Source of the DNA: Defluviicoccus sp.
GTDB lineage: Bacteria > Pseudomonadota > Alphaproteobacteria > MPNO01
Direction: 5' to 3'
NCBI GenBank assembly: GCA_022823775.1
Contig: JAJEHI010000171.1
Location: forward strand, 124,001-188,000
DNA: 64,000 bases
This document shows positions 25,663 through 34,602 of the stretch, one piece after another. A model generated the notes under the pieces. That model did not search any database, had not been told where the DNA came from, and was given only the letters and a program-made list of their open reading frames with translations. Positions within the stretch are counted from its first letter, which is position 1. Each line of letters starts with the position of its first letter. The translations under genes and the position numbers were made by a program.

Positions 25663-27873
25663 ATGCCGCCGGACGCCTCTGACGGGGCCGGAGGCAAGGC
25701 CGGAGCGGACACCCCGAAACGAAGGGTAGCCACCCCCATCCTGCTGCAGATGCATGCGTCGGAATGCGGCGCCGCCTGCCTCGGCAGCGTATTGGCCTAT
25801 TTCGGTCGCTGGGTGCCGCTTTCCGAATTGCGCGAAAAATGCGAAGTGAGCCGGGACGGCAGCAGCGCGGCGAGCCTCTTGCGGGCCTCCAGGCATTACG
25901 GCCTCGAGTGCAGCGGGCTCAGCATACGCGCCGAACAGTTGAAGAAGCTGGATCTCCCGCTGATCTTGTTCTGGCAATTCAGCCATTTCGTTGTCCTCGA
26001 AGGGTTCGACGGACGCAATTTCTATCTCAACGATCCGGCCACCGGGCGGCGCAGGATTCCAGTCGAAGAGTTCGACAGAAGCTACAGCGGAATTGCGCTG
26101 CGTTTCCGGCGCGGCGACGATTTCAACCCCGGCGGCGAACCGCCCGGGCTGTTCGCGCAATTGAGCGCCCTGCTCGCCGGATCGTGGAGCGCGCTTTCCG
26201 GGGTAATTGCCTGCGGGCTGATGCTGACGTTGCTGGCGCTTATCGTTCCGGCGTCGCTGAGCGTTTTTGTCGACGAAATTCTGGTGCACCACGGGCCCTG
26301 GGGCGGCCTGGTGGCGGCCCTGCTCGGCGGCGGAGCTCTGGTATACGTGCTGACCCTGCTCAAGCACCGTTTTCTGAAGCGGCTCGCGGTTCGGATTTCG
26401 GTGGTCGGCTACAGCCGGGGCATGTCGCGCCTGCTGCGGTTGCCGGTGGAGTTTTTCGAGCACAGGCTGGCCGGCGATCTGACCGACCGGGTCTCTTCCA
26501 TCGACAGGGTGGCGAAGAACCTGACGGACCAGTTCCTCGTGCTCGTCGTCGACATGGCGATGAGCGCGGTATTGCTGATGGCCATGCTGGTCTACGACGT
26601 GCTGCTCGCGGCGATCGTGCTTTTGCTGGCCGTTTTGCACGGAGCGTTGGCCCACTTTCTCAACGGGGTCCGCGCCGTTCGCAGCCAGGCGATGAGGCGC
26701 GAACAGGGTCTTCTGATCGGCGTCGGCATGCAGATGCTGCGTCATGCCGACAATCTGCGCATGACGGGGTCGGACGACCGGTTCTTTTCGCGCTGGAGCG
26801 GTCAGCAGGCGCGCGAACTGCATGCGCGCCAGCTTTATTCCGAACTGGGCGCCGTCAATACCGCGCTTCCGGGCCTGATCGCCGCGTTTCGCAGCGCGGC
26901 GATCCTGGGCATCGGGGGAGGTCTGGTCCTCGCCGGCGAAACGACGCTGGGAACGCTGGTCGGGTTCTACATTCTGGCGGAGATGTTTCTGGCGCCGATC
27001 GGACGCTTCCTCGAGTTCGCCGAGAAACGCCAGGCCCTCGAAACCGATCTGCAGCGTCTCGACGACATCTCGAAAACCCCGGAAGACCCGGTCTTCAGCC
27101 GTCGAAATCCGGAATCGGAGTCGATCCCCACCTTCAACGGCCGGCTACAACTGGCCGGCCAGCTCGAGTTGCGCGACGTCACTTTCGGTTTCAACAAGAG
27201 CCGGCCGCCCCTGATCAAGGACTTCAACCTCGTGATCAAACCGGGCCAGCGGGTTGCCGTGGTGGGTCCCAGCGGGTCCGGCAAGTCGACCGTGGCGCGT
27301 CTGGTTTCGGGTGTCTATCAGCCATGGTCGGGCGAAATCCTGTTCGACGGCCATCCGAGGGACGAGATTCCCGAAGAGGTGCTGCGGCAGTCCATCTCGA
27401 TGGTGGACCAGGACGTGGTGCTGTTTTCCGCATCGCTCCGCGACAACATCACGCTATGGAATCCGGCGGTTCCGGACGAAGCGATCTTCGCCGCGGCGAG
27501 GGATGCCCGGATCCATGACGAAATTCTCCTCAGGCCGCAGGGATATGCGACCCTCGTCGAGGAAGGCGGGGCGAATTTCAGCGGCGGCCAGCGGCAACGG
27601 CTGGAAATCGCCCGCGCGCTGGTGGGCAACCCGACGGTGCTCATTCTCGACGAAGCGACCAGCGCCCTCGACGCGACGACGGAGGAAGATGTCGACGACG
27701 CGCTGCGGCGCCGGGGCGTCACCTGCCTGATCGTGGCGCACCGGCTGAGCACCGTGCGGGACTGCGACGAAATCATCGTTCTCGACAAGGGGGTCGAAGT
27801 GCAGCGCGGAACCCACGACGCGCTGATCGCGGACCGGGACGGCACTTACTACAGGCTGGTCAAGTCAGGCTGA
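25663..27873 (+). CDS. NHLM peptidase-containing ABC transporter
   Basis: A 736-residue PCAT: an N-terminal C39 cysteine peptidase that removes the leader at a double-glycine-type site, fused to an exporter. The peptidase triad is visible: Q29/C35 in LLQMHASECGAACLGSVL, H108 in FSHFVVLEGF and D124 in YLNDPATGRR. A six-helix membrane domain follows, then an ATPase with Walker A GPSGSGKST, signature FSGGQRQRLEIARAL, Walker B VLILDEATSALD and switch His in IVAHRLST. It should cut the precursor after ISAG and export the modified core. Its stop overlaps the next gene's ATG (TGATG). Confidence 0.94.
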   Translation: MPPDASDGAGGKAGADTPKRRVATPILLQMHASECGAACLGSVLAYFGRWVPLSELREKCEVSRDGSSAASLLRASRHYGLECSGLSIRAEQLKKLDLPLILFWQFSHFVVLEGFDGRNFYLNDPATGRRRIPVEEFDRSYSGIALRFRRGDDFNPGGEPPGLFAQLSALLAGSWSALSGVIACGLMLTLLALIVPASLSVFVDEILVHHGPWGGLVAALLGGGALVYVLTLLKHRFLKRLAVRISVVGYSRGMSRLLRLPVEFFEHRLAGDLTDRVSSIDRVAKNLTDQFLVLVVDMAMSAVLLMAMLVYDVLLAAIVLLLAVLHGALAHFLNGVRAVRSQAMRREQGLLIGVGMQMLRHADNLRMTGSDDRFFSRWSGQQARELHARQLYSELGAVNTALPGLIAAFRSAAILGIGGGLVLAGETTLGTLVGFYILAEMFLAPIGRFLEFAEKRQALETDLQRLDDISKTPEDPVFSRRNPESESIPTFNGRLQLAGQLELRDVTFGFNKSRPPLIKDFNLVIKPGQRVAVVGPSGSGKSTVARLVSGVYQPWSGEILFDGHPRDEIPEEVLRQSISMVDQDVVLFSASLRDNITLWNPAVPDEAIFAAARDARIHDEILLRPQGYATLVEEGGANFSGGQRQRLEIARALVGNPTVLILDEATSALDATTEEDVDDALRRRGVTCLIVAHRLSTVRDCDEIIVLDKGVEVQRGTHDALIADRDGTYYRLVKSG

Positions 27874-30815
27874 TGCAGGACGCGAACCCGGAATACGCAT
27901 CGATAGCGGCGCTTGCCGCCCGCTCCGGCACAAGCGTGCCGTGCGCCGGCAACATGCCGGTGCGGCTGGACGACCCGGACAGCGTCTGGTTCATCGACCG
28001 GGGTGCCGTCAACCTGTTCATGGTCGAGTTCAAGGACGGCGTCGAGCAGGCGGCGCCGCAGCACTTCCTGCGGCGCGAGTCGGGCTGGTTGCTGCCGGGC
28101 GTCGCACCGGACCGGCGGGACGACGACGAAGGCACGACGCTCAGCCTGATCGCCAAGGGTCTGCCCGGTACGCTTCTGAAGCGCCTCCCGGCATCCTCGC
28201 TGTCGGAGATCGACCCGGCCGAGCTGGCGGAACAGACCGATACCTGGTTGACCGCCATGACGGACACGCTCTCGCGCTTTGCAAGCCGCCTCCCGCGCCC
28301 GACCGCGCTGGCCGAGCCCGGCATGGCGCGGACCCTCGCCCCGGGGACGCTGTCGGTGCGCCGCGGCGTGGTCTGGGTATCCGAACCGCCGCGCGGCGCG
28401 AGCGTGTTCATGGATATCGTCGACCCGGCGGAACTTGCCGGGGCCGGCGTCCCGCACGAAGCCGTCATACCGCTGACCCGAACCAGCTGGCTCACCCTGT
28501 TCGACGAAGCGGCGCTCTCGGGCAAGTCGACCGAAACGCTGGCGCGGCAGGACATGCTGCTGTCGGCGCTCGCCTCCTTTCACGCGCTCGCGTTCGCGCT
28601 GGAACGCCTGAACCGTCGCCTCGCGGTGGTCGACGATGCGAATCTCGAACGTGCGCGCACGGCCAGCCGCCGCACCGCCGAGAAGGCCGCGCGGCAGCGG
28701 CTGCTCAATATCTACGACCGGCCGATCGACCGGGATGCCGGCGTCGAGGACACGGCCCTGGCGGACGCGCTGCAAATCGTCGGTCGCCACGAAGGGATCG
28801 AGTTCAGGATTCCGGCGCGCTCGGGACCTTCCGATTCTCCGGTCGGCCTCGTCGACATACTCGACGCATCGGGGGTGCGCGCTCGGCGCGTGCGCTTCAA
28901 GGCGGCGGGCGCCTGGTGGCGCGGCGACAGCAATGCGATGCTGGGATTCCGCGCCGGGGACGGCCAGCCCGTCGCGCTGCTGCCCGGAATGTTCGGGAGC
29001 TACCGGGAAGTCGACCCGGTGACCAGGCGCAGTGTCCGGATCACGGCCGAGCGCGCCGGTGCGCTGGCCGATGAAGCCTGGATGTTCTACCGGCCGCTGC
29101 CGTCGGGGGACGTGACCCCGGCGGACCTGCTGAAAATCGCGCTGCATGGATCGGCCTCCGATCTGGCGCGGCTGACGATGGCCGGGCTGCCCGGGGGGCT
29201 GATCAAATTGCTGCCGGCGCTCGCGCTCGGTTTCGTCGCGAACCACGTCACGGCGGGCGGAAGCGCCGGCGCCGTCTATACCGTCGCGGTGGCCGTCGCG
29301 GCGTTCGGCCTGCTCGGCGCATTGCTGCACCTGCTTCAGAGCACCGCGATGATGCGGCTCGAAGCGCGCTCGGCGTCCCGGGTCGAAGCCGCCTTCTGGG
29401 ACCGCCTCATGCGGCTTCCGCCAAGCATTCTGCACCGCCACCCGGCGGGCGATCTCGCGATGTCGGGAATGACGTTCCAGAACCTGCGCGACGGGTTGCA
29501 GGGAATCGTCGCCGACAGCCTGCTTTCGATCGTTTTTCTGCTCCCGGTTTTCGCCGTCATCTTTTTCTACGATACCACCCTGGGGCTCATCGCCCTCGCC
29601 TTCAGCGCGGCCTCGCTGCTGATCGCCGTAATCCTCGGGCTGCGTCAGATTTCGCCTTACGGGCGGATGATCGGCGCGGCGCGGCGCGTGGCCGGCCGGC
29701 TGTTCCAGATCGTGGGCGGGATCACCAAGCTCCGCGTGGAAAACGCGGAAGGGTCGGCCTACGCCATCTGGGCACGGGATTACCGCGAGCAGAAGCGCGC
29801 GGAAATCGAGCTTGGCGCGCTCGAGGGTCACTCGCGGGCGTTCGGTGCCGCCCTTCCCTTCCTTGCCGGCGGGGTACTGCTCCTGACGGTAATGACCGTC
29901 GGCGACCGAACGGTCCCGGTCGGCGATTTTCTCGTCGTCTATACCGTCTTCATCGCCTTCCAGTCGGCCATCGGCCGGCTCGGCGAGTCCTTCGGCACCG
30001 TTGCCGCCATGCTGCCTGCATTCGACCAGATGCGCCCGCTGCTCGCCGCAGTCCCCGAAGCACAGGTCGAGGGAGAGCCGGTCGAATTCCTGGGCGGCGA
30101 CATTCTGTTCGACCGGATTTCGTTCCGCTACGATCCCGACGGCCCCCTGATCCTCGACGATGTCACCATTCGCGCCCGCCCCGGCGAATTCGTCGCGATC
30201 GCCGGCGAGTCCGGCGCGGGCAAGAGCACCCTGTTCCGGCTCGCGCTCGGTATCGACCGTCCCAGTGCCGGCGCGGTGTATTACGACGGGCGCGATTTGC
30301 GGCACCTGAACCTGAAACAGGTGCGCCGGCACATGGGCGTGGTGCCGCAATCGTTCGGCCTCCATCCCCAGGATCTCTGGGACAATGTGGTCGGCCACTA
30401 CGATGACGTGGCGAGCGAGGACGTATGGACGGCGGTGCGGATCGCCGAAGTCGAAAACGAAATCAAGAGCATGCCGATGGGCATGATGACCATGGTCGGC
30501 ACCAGCGGGGCCGTTCTGTCGGGCGGGGAGAGCCAGCGCATCACCATCGCCCGCTCGGTGATCGGCAGCCCGCGGATCATGCTGTTCGACGAGGCGACCA
30601 ACTGGCTGGACAACGAAAGCCAGGCCAGGGTCATGCGGAACCTCGCCGCGCTTACCTCCACGCGGGTCGTCATCGCTCACCGCCTGTCCACGCTGGAGCA
30701 GGCGGACCGCATCTACGTGTTGCAGGCCGGCAAGGTCGTTCAAAGCGGATCGTTCAACGAGCTCATGGACGTGGACGGGGTCTTCAAAGAGCTGGTCAAG
30801 AGGCAGGTCGCCTGA
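27873..30815 (+). CDS. Second NHLM ABC transporter, large N-terminal region
   Basis: A 980-residue ABC exporter of the second NHLM type, which lacks a peptidase. The first ~400 residues are a non-membrane region resembling cyclic-nucleotide-binding-like modules (VWFIDRGAVNLFMVEF; GTLSVRRGVVWVSE), followed by a six-helix membrane domain and an ATPase with Walker A GESGAGKST, signature LSGGESQRITIARSV and Walker B IMLFDEATNWLD. It is coupled to the first transporter by a TGATG overlap; the two probably form a heterodimer or act in sequence. Confidence 0.93.
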   Translation: MQDANPEYASIAALAARSGTSVPCAGNMPVRLDDPDSVWFIDRGAVNLFMVEFKDGVEQAAPQHFLRRESGWLLPGVAPDRRDDDEGTTLSLIAKGLPGTLLKRLPASSLSEIDPAELAEQTDTWLTAMTDTLSRFASRLPRPTALAEPGMARTLAPGTLSVRRGVVWVSEPPRGASVFMDIVDPAELAGAGVPHEAVIPLTRTSWLTLFDEAALSGKSTETLARQDMLLSALASFHALAFALERLNRRLAVVDDANLERARTASRRTAEKAARQRLLNIYDRPIDRDAGVEDTALADALQIVGRHEGIEFRIPARSGPSDSPVGLVDILDASGVRARRVRFKAAGAWWRGDSNAMLGFRAGDGQPVALLPGMFGSYREVDPVTRRSVRITAERAGALADEAWMFYRPLPSGDVTPADLLKIALHGSASDLARLTMAGLPGGLIKLLPALALGFVANHVTAGGSAGAVYTVAVAVAAFGLLGALLHLLQSTAMMRLEARSASRVEAAFWDRLMRLPPSILHRHPAGDLAMSGMTFQNLRDGLQGIVADSLLSIVFLLPVFAVIFFYDTTLGLIALAFSAASLLIAVILGLRQISPYGRMIGAARRVAGRLFQIVGGITKLRVENAEGSAYAIWARDYREQKRAEIELGALEGHSRAFGAALPFLAGGVLLLTVMTVGDRTVPVGDFLVVYTVFIAFQSAIGRLGESFGTVAAMLPAFDQMRPLLAAVPEAQVEGEPVEFLGGDILFDRISFRYDPDGPLILDDVTIRARPGEFVAIAGESGAGKSTLFRLALGIDRPSAGAVYYDGRDLRHLNLKQVRRHMGVVPQSFGLHPQDLWDNVVGHYDDVASEDVWTAVRIAEVENEIKSMPMGMMTMVGTSGAVLSGGESQRITIARSVIGSPRIMLFDEATNWLDNESQARVMRNLAALTSTRVVIAHRLSTLEQADRIYVLQAGKVVQSGSFNELMDVDGVFKELVKRQVA

Positions 30816-30912
30816 TCCGAACGGCCGCAGCGCCCGGGATTTCGACGCGCTCGCGGCAGCCCGGCCGCCGGACTTCACGCCCCGAGAGGACCCGCGAAAC
30901 CGGAAGACTTGG

Positions 30913-32214
30913 ATGAAGAACCCCGTTGACGCAGCAGATTTCCTCGTGTCGAGGGCCGGCGAAGACAGCGAATTTCGCGAACGCCTCCTCGCGAATCCGA
31001 GGGCGGCGATAAAAGAGGAATTCGGCGTGATGCTGGCCGAAGGCCACGAGATTCACGTGCACGAAGAGACTCCTGAAGAGACGCATGTCGTGCTCCCGCC
31101 GCGCAGCAAGCTCAGCAGGGAAGAACGCGAGGAGGCGAAGACCGGCGCCTCATCGCTGGAATTTCTTCGCAAGACGCTGCACGACCCCGCGCCGCCGCTT
31201 CGCCCCCCCGCACCGGAACGCACGGGATACGGAGGAAAGCCCGCGACCTCCGAGGCGCTTGCGACAGTGGCAAGGGAGAGCATCCGCCGCGGCCTCCTCT
31301 TCCTGGAGAGCGCGATCGACGAGAATGGCGCCTGGCACTGCATCCGGTTCAATACGGCGGACCCGGACATCCCGCGGCACTACGAAAGACCGCCCTTCGT
31401 TTCGGCTTACTGCGCGCTTGCCCTGGAAGCCTGCGACGAAGCGCGTGCACGGGCGATCCGCGCCGCCACCGGGGCATATCTCATCGAGACCATGGAATAT
31501 CCCGGATTGTGGCGCTATTACCGCCATCTTCCCCAGGATCTGGACAGCACGACACTCTGTTCGCTCGCGATCGATACGCACCCGTGGATTTTCCTGGGAA
31601 GAAACATTCCGAAAATATTGGCGAACCGCGACGAGGAAGGCCGTTTTCTCACCTGGGTACTGGCGGAAGACGAACCCGATGTCGTGTCGCGCTTTCGTAT
31701 CGAAGCCGACCCCGTGGTCAATGCGAACGTCATCGCCTGTCTCGGCGACGGGCCCCAAACCGGGGACGCACGGCGATGGCTGGAAACGCTGGTTGCCGAA
31801 GGCAGACTCGAGGGCTCGTCCAAATGGTATCCCGACACGGTCGCGATTTACTATGCGATCGCCCGCGCCACGGTTCGCGCGCGGCCCGCTCTCGAACGCC
31901 TGCGCCCGATACTTGCCGACCGGATCCTGGAATTGCGCGACGAGGCGGCGCAGTTCGGCAATGTGCTTCAGACCGCCCAGGCGGTGTCGGCGCTCTACAA
32001 TATCGGAAGTCTCGAACGCGGCGACGTTAGACGCCTGGCGGACGGTGTCATAAGCGCGCAACGCGACGACGGCAGCTGGCCGGAGCTCCTCGCTTTCGGA
32101 GACCAGTCGCTAAAGTGGGGCACGGTCGGGCAGATAGGGCATGGCTCCGAATCCGTGACGACGGCGTTTTGTATCGAAGCCCTGGAACGTCTGGTGGAAG
32201 TCCTGCGGGCCTGA
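30913..32214 (+). CDS. NHLP leader fused to an alpha/alpha-toroid cyclase-like protein
   Basis: A 433-residue fusion. Residues 1-78 align without a gap to the leader of the precursor gene (FRERLLANPRAAIKEEFG; IHVHEETPEETHVVLPPRSK), ending AKTG where the precursor has ISAG; about 23 of 78 positions are identical by hand count. The remainder, after a Pro-rich linker (PAPPLRPPAPERTG), resembles the terpenoid-cyclase/prenyltransferase alpha/alpha barrel. It has an Asn-Gly-Ala-Trp turn near the start, the QW-like repeat SAQRDDGSWPE, and IGHGSESVTTAFCIEALERL at the end. The acidic DxDD motif of squalene-hopene cyclases is not obvious, so chemistry is unknown. The ATG has only a weak ribosome-binding site. 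Confidence 0.85.
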   Translation: MKNPVDAADFLVSRAGEDSEFRERLLANPRAAIKEEFGVMLAEGHEIHVHEETPEETHVVLPPRSKLSREEREEAKTGASSLEFLRKTLHDPAPPLRPPAPERTGYGGKPATSEALATVARESIRRGLLFLESAIDENGAWHCIRFNTADPDIPRHYERPPFVSAYCALALEACDEARARAIRAATGAYLIETMEYPGLWRYYRHLPQDLDSTTLCSLAIDTHPWIFLGRNIPKILANRDEEGRFLTWVLAEDEPDVVSRFRIEADPVVNANVIACLGDGPQTGDARRWLETLVAEGRLEGSSKWYPDTVAIYYAIARATVRARPALERLRPILADRILELRDEAAQFGNVLQTAQAVSALYNIGSLERGDVRRLADGVISAQRDDGSWPELLAFGDQSLKWGTVGQIGHGSESVTTAFCIEALERLVEVLRA

Positions 32215-32272
32215 CGGATTTACGGCTTGCGTTATCGGGAGATAACATGAACGCGCACGTAAGGGAGCTGCC

Positions 32273-32317
32273 ATGCCGCACGTCACGGCCCAGGGCGGCG
32301 GCGGCACGGGATATTGA
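32273..32317 (+). CDS. Possible 14-codon leader ORF coupled to the YcaO gene
   Basis: An ATG at 32273, six bases after a strong AAGGGAG site, opens a 14-codon frame encoding MPHVTAQGGGGTGY. Its TGA overlaps the TTG start of the YcaO gene as TTGA (32314-32317), exactly the coupling geometry seen elsewhere in this window. The YcaO TTG itself has no good ribosome-binding site, so this mini-gene may exist to deliver ribosomes to it. A second short frame (32247-32321, 24 codons, also with a GGGAG site) overlaps it. Whether either is translated cannot be decided from sequence. Confidence 0.3.
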   Translation: MPHVTAQGGGGTGY

Positions 32318-34593
32318 TTAGAACGACACCCGCCGACCGGGGCCTCGTCAAGCTTCCCGCGCTTGCCCCGCACCTGCAATTTCACGATATCGGCGACCGG
32401 CGGGCTCTGCTGGTCTCGGAATCGTTCAATACCCTGCTGCACGGCGGGCTTTATTGCGATCTGCTGCCGCTGGTCGATGGCCGGGGGACGCTGGACGAGA
32501 TCGTTGCGGCCCTTGAGGGCGCGCACGCCGCCAGCGACGTTCTTGCCGCCATCGTTTCGCTCTCCGCGAAAAACTACGTCGTCTCCGCCGAACATGGCAT
32601 GGACCGGGGCCGGGCGGCCTACTGGTCGTCGCTCGGCGCATCCCCGCGCTGGGTGGAGCAACGGCTGGCGGAAACGCGCGTCGCGATCGAAGGCGGCGAC
32701 GGCCGCTTGATCCGGCATCTGGAGGAATCGGGCGCGCGCGTGGGAACCGGCGATCCCGATCTCACGGTCATCGTCTGCGACGATTATCTCGAACCGCATC
32801 TTGCCGAAATAAACCGCCGCAAGCTCGAGGAACGGGCGCCATGGATACCGGCGCGGCCGCGCGGTATGGAGGCGCTTTTCGGCCCGGTCTTTCGCGCGGA
32901 CGGGGAAGGAGCCTGCTGGGACTGCTTAGCATACCGCCTAGGCAACCATCGGGAGGTCCACGGGTTTCTGCGCAGCGTTGCCGGCGAGAAGGCCGCCTTC
33001 AAGCCGTTCGCGGCTCAGCCCGCGGTGCTCGACGCGCTCTACGGGCTGATCGCGGCGGAAATCGTCAAGTGGCTCGTGCTGGACGAGGCGGCGCCGATCC
33101 ACCAACACGCGATCGGGATGAATGTGGGCACCTTCGCCAGCTCACGGCATCGGGTCATGCGGCGGCCGCAATGCCGGGCCTGCGGCGACGAAGAGTTGCA
33201 TCGGCCGGACCGTCCGCCGGTTCCGCTGTCTCTGAAACCGAGCCCCAAGACCCATCGCAACAGCGGCGGCGCGCGAAGCGTGGCGCCGGTAGTCACCCTG
33301 GCGAAATACCGGCATCTGGTGAGCCCGATTAGCGGCGTCGTGACATGGCTTTCGCGCACCACCGACGAAACCGATCCCTGGCTGCACGTCTACTGGGCGG
33401 GGAGCAATCCCGGCATGAGAAGCCGCAGCCTGAGCTCGCTCAGGCGGAGCCTGCGCAGCAAGAGCGCCGGCAAGGGCAGCACACGCGAGCAGTCCGAGAT
33501 CAGCGCCCTCTGCGAGGCGGTCGAACGCCATTCGGGCGCCTATTGCGGAGACGAAATCCGTGTCCGGGGGCGGTTCGCCGAGCTCGCCCGGGACGGGGAG
33601 GCGATCCATCCGAACGAGGCGCAGCTGTTCAGCGACGACCAGCTCGACAACGCGGAAAGCATCAACGCGAAGGACCACCCGTACAACGTCGTGCCGCCGC
33701 GTCTCGACCCCGACGCCGAAATCGATTGGACCCCGGTGTGGTCGCTGACGCAGCGGCGCCATCGATATCTGCCGACGTCGATGCTCTACAGCATGCCGGC
33801 GGAACGGCGCGGCCCCTCGGACCTGATCGCCGATTCCAACGGCTGCGCCGCGGGCAACACCCTGGAAGAGGCCATCCTTCAGGGCTTCTACGAGCTGGCC
33901 GAGCGGGATGCGTTCGCCATCTGGTGGTACAACCGGCTCAGAGTGCCGGCGGTCGATCTCCGCGGCTTCGACGATCCGTACCTGGCAGCGGCCCCGGACT
34001 ATTACGCCCGATGCGAGCGGGATCTGTGGATGCTGGACGTAACCTCCGATTTCGGCATCCCCGCGTTCGTCGCGCTCTCGCGCAGACCGGACGGCAAGAC
34101 CGAGGACATAATTTACGGCGCGGGGGCCCACGCCGACCTGCGCCTGGCGGCGCTGCGCGCGATCTGCGAACTGAACCAGTGCCTGACCTGGCTGCCGCGT
34201 CCGGGGAAGGAGGCCGGGCGGCCCACGATCGACGATCCGCTGGCGCTCGGGTGGTGGAAAACCGGTCGCCTCGCCGATTGTCCGTGGCTCGCGCCGGCGG
34301 AAAACGAGCCGTTGCGCGAGGCTTCGCACTATCCGGCGATCGAAACGGAGGATACGCGCGAAGACGTGGAATATTGCCGCGCGCTCGTGGAGGCGAGGGG
34401 CATGGAGTTCCTGGTGCTGGATCAGACCCGGCCGGACATTGGCATGCCCGTGGCGCGGGTCGTCGTGCCGGGCATGCGCCATTTCTGGGCGAGGTTCGCC
34501 CCGGGGCGCCTGTATGACGTGCCCGTCGCCATGGGGTGGCGCGACCGTCCCCTCGCCGAAGCCGAGCTCAATCCGGCGCCCGTCGTCGCGTGA
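32314..34593 (+). CDS. Fused E1-like/YcaO azoline cyclodehydratase
   Basis: A 759-residue fused TOMM cyclodehydratase that forms thiazolines or oxazolines from Cys/Ser/Thr of a precursor. Residues 1-95 look like a leader-binding winged-helix (RRE) domain. An E1-like scaffold to about 300 has four zinc-ligand cysteines (C201, C204, C287, C290 in CWDC and CRAC). From about 330 is the YcaO kinase-like domain, with ATP/Mg motifs SEISALCEAVERHSG (E401, E404) and CAAGNTLEEAILQGFYELAERDA (E527, E530). The C-terminus NPAPVVA is a partial version of the PxPxP tail. TTG 32314 is the only start; the frame is closed at 32260. No SagB/McbC-type dehydrogenase is nearby. Confidence 0.93.
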   Translation: MIRTTPADRGLVKLPALAPHLQFHDIGDRRALLVSESFNTLLHGGLYCDLLPLVDGRGTLDEIVAALEGAHAASDVLAAIVSLSAKNYVVSAEHGMDRGRAAYWSSLGASPRWVEQRLAETRVAIEGGDGRLIRHLEESGARVGTGDPDLTVIVCDDYLEPHLAEINRRKLEERAPWIPARPRGMEALFGPVFRADGEGACWDCLAYRLGNHREVHGFLRSVAGEKAAFKPFAAQPAVLDALYGLIAAEIVKWLVLDEAAPIHQHAIGMNVGTFASSRHRVMRRPQCRACGDEELHRPDRPPVPLSLKPSPKTHRNSGGARSVAPVVTLAKYRHLVSPISGVVTWLSRTTDETDPWLHVYWAGSNPGMRSRSLSSLRRSLRSKSAGKGSTREQSEISALCEAVERHSGAYCGDEIRVRGRFAELARDGEAIHPNEAQLFSDDQLDNAESINAKDHPYNVVPPRLDPDAEIDWTPVWSLTQRRHRYLPTSMLYSMPAERRGPSDLIADSNGCAAGNTLEEAILQGFYELAERDAFAIWWYNRLRVPAVDLRGFDDPYLAAAPDYYARCERDLWMLDVTSDFGIPAFVALSRRPDGKTEDIIYGAGAHADLRLAALRAICELNQCLTWLPRPGKEAGRPTIDDPLALGWWKTGRLADCPWLAPAENEPLREASHYPAIETEDTREDVEYCRALVEARGMEFLVLDQTRPDIGMPVARVVVPGMRHFWARFAPGRLYDVPVAMGWRDRPLAEAELNPAPVVA

Positions 34594-34602
34594 GGAAGCG
34601 AA

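Noticed and set aside
27849..30878. Very long open frame antisense to the second ABC transporter (over 1000 codons), and similar ones opposite yidC, TctA and the alkB fusion
   Set aside because: They are Arg/Gln/Asp-rich shadows caused by high GC at third codon positions; they have no recognisable domains, and the opposite strand encodes clear proteins.
30913..32214. LanC-type lanthionine cyclase as identity of the toroid enzyme
   Set aside because: The Cys-His-Gly and Trp-Cys zinc motifs of LanC are absent, and the repeats look like QW/prenyltransferase repeats.
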